A stretch of 32,429 bases of DNA from the IMG/VR virus record IMGVR_UViG_3300027754_000285, positions 1-32,429 of that record, one strand, 5' to 3'. Both the position numbers and the translations under genes were made by a program. A model generated the notes under the pieces. That model was not told the origin of the DNA, searched no databases, and saw only the letters and a list, made by a program, of their open reading frames with translations. Of this stretch, positions 29,844 through 32,429 are shown piece by piece. This DNA is from a virus. The stretch's first letter is position 1. Each line of letters opens with the position of its first letter.

Positions 29844-31338
29844 CATGTTCGCGCACCTGTTCAACAACACAAACAACGGCCACCAATGGGACACACCAAT
29901 CCCCGTGTCAGGATCCACCACCACACCACCAACATTCCCCGCGCACACACTCCCCCAATGGATGACCGAACAAGCCGAACAAGTCGCCAAAGAACTCCAA
30001 GTCGCAGTCGACCTACCCGCAACACTCGGCCTTGTCGCACTATCAATCATCTTCTCAGGCAAATACCACATCCAAGTACGCAACACATGGAAAGAATCCT
30101 GCAACTTGTACCTCGTTGTAGCGCTACCACCAGGTGCAGGTAAGTCGCCGGCATTCACACAAATGCTGTCACCGATCCGCAAATACGATTTGGAACAAGC
30201 CGAAGAAGCACGCACACGCATCGAACATGTCGCACAGAAACGGCGCATGATCGAGAAAGCAATGAAACGAGCAGAAGAAAAAGGTGACCACATGGAAGCC
30301 TCACAACTCTTATACGACCTTGAGAAACACCCCGAAGTTGTCATCCCACGCCTCATCGCCGACGACGCAACACCCGAAGCGCTCGTCGAGATGATGTCCA
30401 AACAAGGCGGCAGGCTCGCACTTATCTCCACCGAAGGCGGGCCGTTTGAACTCATGGCCGGCCGATACTCCGACCGTGCCAACCTCGATGTGTACCTCAA
30501 AGCATTCTCAGGTGACACCATCATCGTTGACCGAGTCGGCCGAGGCGCAACCTCCGTCGCGAACCCGCACCTAACCGTCGGCCTCACCGTCCAACCAGAC
30601 GTAGTGCGATCCCTCGCCGATCACCCCGAACTCGCCGGTCGTGGCTTAACAGCACGATTCATGTACGCAATTCCAGTTGACCTCGTAGGGCGACGAGACA
30701 TGATGCTGGAATACGACACCGACCAAAACATCATCGACCTGTACGACCACCGGCTACGAACCTTCCTGCACGCCCACAACGCCCACACAGACACACAACC
30801 AATCACCGTAGACAAAGACGCATTACACCTCTATGCGAGCACCAGGCAAGCACTGGAGAACCAACGCGGTGAAGATGGGGCGCTCAAAGTGATCGCCGAA
30901 TGGACAACCAAGCTGGAGTCATCCATCATGCGCGTCGCAGGGCTCCTCGCACTCGCCGACAACAAACACAACATCGACCTGCCGATCATGCGTCGCGCCG
31001 TCGAGATCGGCGAATACTGGTTGGCGCACGCACACATTGTTCACGACATGTGGGGAGCGAACGAGGTGCTGCGCGACGCACGCGCCGTACTGAAATGGCT
31101 CGCCCAAAAAGACGACGACAACTTCAGTGTGCGCGACCTACATAGGGCGATGAGCCGACGGTTCGTAGGGGTCGAAGAATGCAAACCTGTACTTGAGTTG
31201 CTCACTGAGCGTGGTTGGATCCGACCACTGTTTGAAGGGGCTTTGATCGTAAACAAACGTGGAGTCGAATCACCACGCTATGTGGTAAATCCGGCCAACA
31301 AAACACAAACGATACCCTTATTGCGGACAAACCCCTGA
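29833..31338 (+). CDS. DUF3987-family P-loop protein (replication)
   Basis: 501 aa from GTG 29833 with AAGGAG about 8 bases upstream; ATG 29845 is possible. A P-loop GAGKS (101-105) follows strand LYLVVALPP; then comes a charged coiled-coil (EEARTRIEHVAQKRRMIEKA), DATPEALVEMM, and a RecA-like part with LALISTEGGPFELM and HLTVGLTVQPDV. DUF3987 proteins occur in phage and plasmid replication modules, sometimes joined to a primase. No primase or polymerase domain is seen here. The C-terminal ~100 residues look like a winged-helix domain (FSVRDLHRAMSRR). It is probably an ATPase/helicase or initiator-like protein, the best candidate for recognising the nearby repeat regions. Confidence 0.7.
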   Translation: MPSDMFAHLFNNTNNGHQWDTPIPVSGSTTTPPTFPAHTLPQWMTEQAEQVAKELQVAVDLPATLGLVALSIIFSGKYHIQVRNTWKESCNLYLVVALPPGAGKSPAFTQMLSPIRKYDLEQAEEARTRIEHVAQKRRMIEKAMKRAEEKGDHMEASQLLYDLEKHPEVVIPRLIADDATPEALVEMMSKQGGRLALISTEGGPFELMAGRYSDRANLDVYLKAFSGDTIIVDRVGRGATSVANPHLTVGLTVQPDVVRSLADHPELAGRGLTARFMYAIPVDLVGRRDMMLEYDTDQNIIDLYDHRLRTFLHAHNAHTDTQPITVDKDALHLYASTRQALENQRGEDGALKVIAEWTTKLESSIMRVAGLLALADNKHNIDLPIMRRAVEIGEYWLAHAHIVHDMWGANEVLRDARAVLKWLAQKDDDNFSVRDLHRAMSRRFVGVEECKPVLELLTERGWIRPLFEGALIVNKRGVESPRYVVNPANKTQTIPLLRTNP

Positions 31339-31350
31339 TAAATGAGTCCA

Positions 31351-31466
31351 GTTGTCAGCCATGTCAACGTGTCACTAAAGATATAAAAAAAGTTACTCTC
31401 TCTCTCTCTATTTTTCTGTATATAAGAACGAAGCACTGCGTTGACATGACTGACATGGCTGACAAC
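31351..31466. repeat. Mirror-repeat AT-rich region after the DUF3987 gene
   Basis: GTTGTCAGCCATGTCA (31351-31366) returns as its exact complement at 31451-31466. Three TGTCA sites (31353, 31362, 31370) on the left face three TGACA sites (31442, 31451, 31460) on the right, at 8-9 bp spacing. The core holds an A-rich run, seven CT repeats (31396-31409) and TGTATATAAG. The region up to the HNH gene contains no ORF. This could be a second origin, with initiator sites around a DNA-unwinding element, or an operator array over a promoter. Confidence 0.65.
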
Positions 31467-31563
31467 TCCCCCCACCCCTCCCAAATCCACTCGGCCACTC
31501 ACAGCAAGCGTTTACGATGTGAACACGTTCGCCGCGACCAGGCACCTCTCAGAAAGGCTCAGA

Positions 31564-31851
31564 ATGAAACCAGCGCACCGTCGAGGCACCTACAGCGCCA
31601 GAGCTTCACAAGTCACCCAAGCCGCTTACAACGACCCTGAGACACGCTGTGGGATGTGCGGACAAACCTTGGCCGATCATCCACCCACCAAAACAGGGAA
31701 ACCTCAAACATGGGACGCAGACCACCTGCGCTCAGGCGACCCGCTTTCACCATTGCGACCCGTTGCAGCTTCATGCAACCGTGCTGCTGGAGGTGCGCTC
31801 GGAGCGGAACGCCAACGCTTAGGGATCATGCGCCCAACAAACCCTTGGTGA
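31564..31851 (+). CDS. HNH endonuclease
   Basis: 95 aa, ATG 31564 with AGAAAGG upstream; a GTG at 31519 would add 15 residues and has no better ribosome site. Zinc pair CGMC (29-32), the HNH core WDADHLRSGDP with H54, and CNRAAGG near the end make the assignment firm. In HK97-like phages HNH proteins encoded just before the terminase genes stimulate cos cleavage. Here the HNH gene is the last gene on the right while the terminase genes open the left, which supports a circular order HNH - TerS - TerL. Confidence 0.85.
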   Translation: MKPAHRRGTYSARASQVTQAAYNDPETRCGMCGQTLADHPPTKTGKPQTWDADHLRSGDPLSPLRPVAASCNRAAGGALGAERQRLGIMRPTNPW

Positions 31852-31897
31852 CCTCGATGCCCAACAAAACCTGAGGCAACAAAAACCGTTTGCCCCC

Positions 31898-32000
31898 AAC
31901 TTTTCAGAGCAATTTCGGCGAAACCCGTTTCCAACAACAACATTTTCCGAAAACTTTTCAGAGCGATCTCGGCGAAACCCGTTGCCAACAAGAAAATTTT
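31898..32000. repeat. Two 49-bp direct repeats
   Basis: 31898-31946 and 31952-32000 match at 44 of 49 positions by my count; both run from AACTTTTCAGAGC through CGGCGAAACCCGTT to ATTTT. They lie in the A-rich strand between the HNH gene and the iterons. No credible ORF crosses them. Possible unwinding region or packaging-protein binding site. Confidence 0.7.
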
Positions 32001-32024
32001 CAACAAAAAGTTTCAAAAAAGTTT

Positions 32025-32045
32025 TGGGAAAACCCTATTTTCCCA
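32025..32045. terminator. Hairpin TGGGAAAA/TTTTCCCA
   Basis: An 8-bp perfect stem (32025-32032 with 32038-32045) around CCCTA. It could end transcription from the HNH gene or be a structural element of the origin region; no T-run follows. Confidence 0.45.
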
Positions 32046-32077
32046 CCGAAAAGGAGCTTTTAAAACCGAAAAAAGCG

Positions 32078-32225
32078 ATATCCACAGCCCCCCGAACACC
32101 TGTTCGGTCGTACGACCTATGGCCTAGGTCTTAGGTCGTAGTGGTCGTACGACCGAACATGTGTTCGGTCGTACGACCGTACGCGTGTTCGATATGTGGA
32201 CAAGCTGTGGACAAGCTGTGGACAA
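32078..32225. promoter_or_regulatory. DnaA boxes flanking the right iteron block
   Basis: ATATCCACA at 32078-32086 on one side, and three perfect TGTGGACAA boxes at 32195-32203, 32206-32214 and 32217-32225 on the other, spaced exactly 11 bp so that they lie on the same DNA face. TTGTCCACA is the preferred DnaA box of high-GC Gram-positives. The box at 32078 is followed by the same CCACAGCCCCCCG as the box at 1695. Confidence 0.75.
32093..32191. repeat. Iteron-like palindrome array, right block
   Basis: GGTCGTACGACC occurs perfectly at 32106-32117, 32143-32154 and 32167-32178. Between and beside these are CGAAC-N4-GTTCG palindromes at 32093-32106 and 32154-32167, and a degenerate one at 32178-32191. 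From 32143 on, palindrome centres advance by exactly 12 bp and adjacent palindromes share one base pair. CGAAC-N4-GTTCG is the general form of Gram-positive LexA (SOS) boxes. The array therefore looks like an iteron origin interwoven with possible SOS operators. Confidence 0.75.
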
Positions 32226-32241
32226 CCTATTATGCCGGCGC

Positions 32242-32325
32242 TGCCAGGTACACGCGTACCAAAAATTTTTGGCTCATCAAGTCCCCTCTAGCTCTGCTCT
32301 GCCGTGGCTCTGTGCCGTGGCTCTG
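32242..32325. repeat. 84-bp element, right copy
   Basis: Exact copy of 1180-1263. It includes GGTACACGCGTACC (32247-32260) and CCAAAAATTTTTGG (32259-32272). After base 32325 the two copies part company because the following minisatellite modules come in a different order. Confidence 0.85.
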
Positions 32326-32429
32326 TGCTCATCGAGTCCCCTCTAGCTCTGCTCTGTGCCGTGGCTCTGGCGACTGCTCGGCCGTGGCTCTGTGCCGTGG
32401 CTCTGGCGACTGCTCTGCCGTGGCTCTGT
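32285..32429. repeat. Mosaic GCCGTGG/CTCTG minisatellite, right array (runs off the window)
   Basis: The same modules as the left array, with about six GCCGTGG copies and two CCCCTCTAGCTCTG copies, in a different order, continuing to the last base of the window. It contains no gene. Confidence 0.85.

Noticed and set aside
31704-32016. Minus-strand ORFs beyond the HNH gene
   Set aside because: They translate the 49-bp direct repeats and the HNH antisense; no ribosome site and low-complexity product.
1180-32325. Prophage attL/attR pair
   Set aside because: No integrase or excisionase is visible, the repeat is embedded in a minisatellite, and no tRNA gene is adjacent. Circularity or replicon junction explains it better.

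Overview
The window looks like an almost complete small actinobacterial siphovirus (HK97-type head, non-contractile tail). It occupies about 1500-32230, with every recognisable phage gene on the + strand. A 1.1 kb block at the left edge (1-1086, - strand) seems to come from a different replicon. The actinobacterial host is inferred from a WhiB-type regulator, DnaA boxes of the TTGTCCACA type, a GP88-family protein, a DUF2746-like membrane protein and the style of the structural genes. The sequence does not allow a host genus to be named.

Layout. (1) 1-1086: a GP88-like gene cut by the window edge and a small partner gene, with many CTA leucine codons, unlike the rest. (2) 1180-1907: non-coding. 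It holds an 84-bp element repeated at the right end, a mosaic GCCGTGG/CTCTG minisatellite, a promoter with a palindromic operator, iteron-like 24-bp repeats and DnaA boxes. (3) 1908-21461: the late operon. It runs terminase, portal, protease, capsid, connectors, two paralogous tail-tube-like proteins, tape measure, tail hub, lysis genes (GH25 lysin and holin candidates), then a run of fibre or decoration proteins that includes a 16-repeat Ala/Thr/Pro/Val rod. A strong hairpin at 21505-21545 closes it. (4) 21574-31338: the early/replication region. Small unknown genes come first, then a secreted transglycosylase-like protein, a Cas4/RecB-like nuclease, a C5 cytosine methyltransferase with a second full-length ORF in the +1 frame, an SNase-like nuclease, an SSB-like protein, WhiB, RusA and a DUF3987 P-loop protein. 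(5) 31339-32429: an AT-rich mirror-repeat region, an HNH endonuclease, then a second block of iterons and DnaA boxes, the 84-bp element and the minisatellite again.

How it fits together. HNH followed by TerS and TerL is the usual order around a packaging site, so 31851 and 1908 are probably neighbours on a circular or concatemeric genome. The two halves of the iteron/DnaA-box region would then join into one origin-like locus of more than 1 kb. No DNA polymerase, integrase or classical repressor is visible. Replication therefore probably uses the host machinery, perhaps recruited by DnaA, with the nuclease, SSB, RusA and DUF3987 genes processing DNA. A plasmid-like (phage-plasmid) lifestyle is possible but unproven.

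Most interesting points: the nested methyltransferase/WPTP reading frames (26026-27342), where each frame carries its own recognisable motifs; the iteron, LexA-like and DnaA-box locus; and the mosaic minisatellite at both ends, next to a foreign block.
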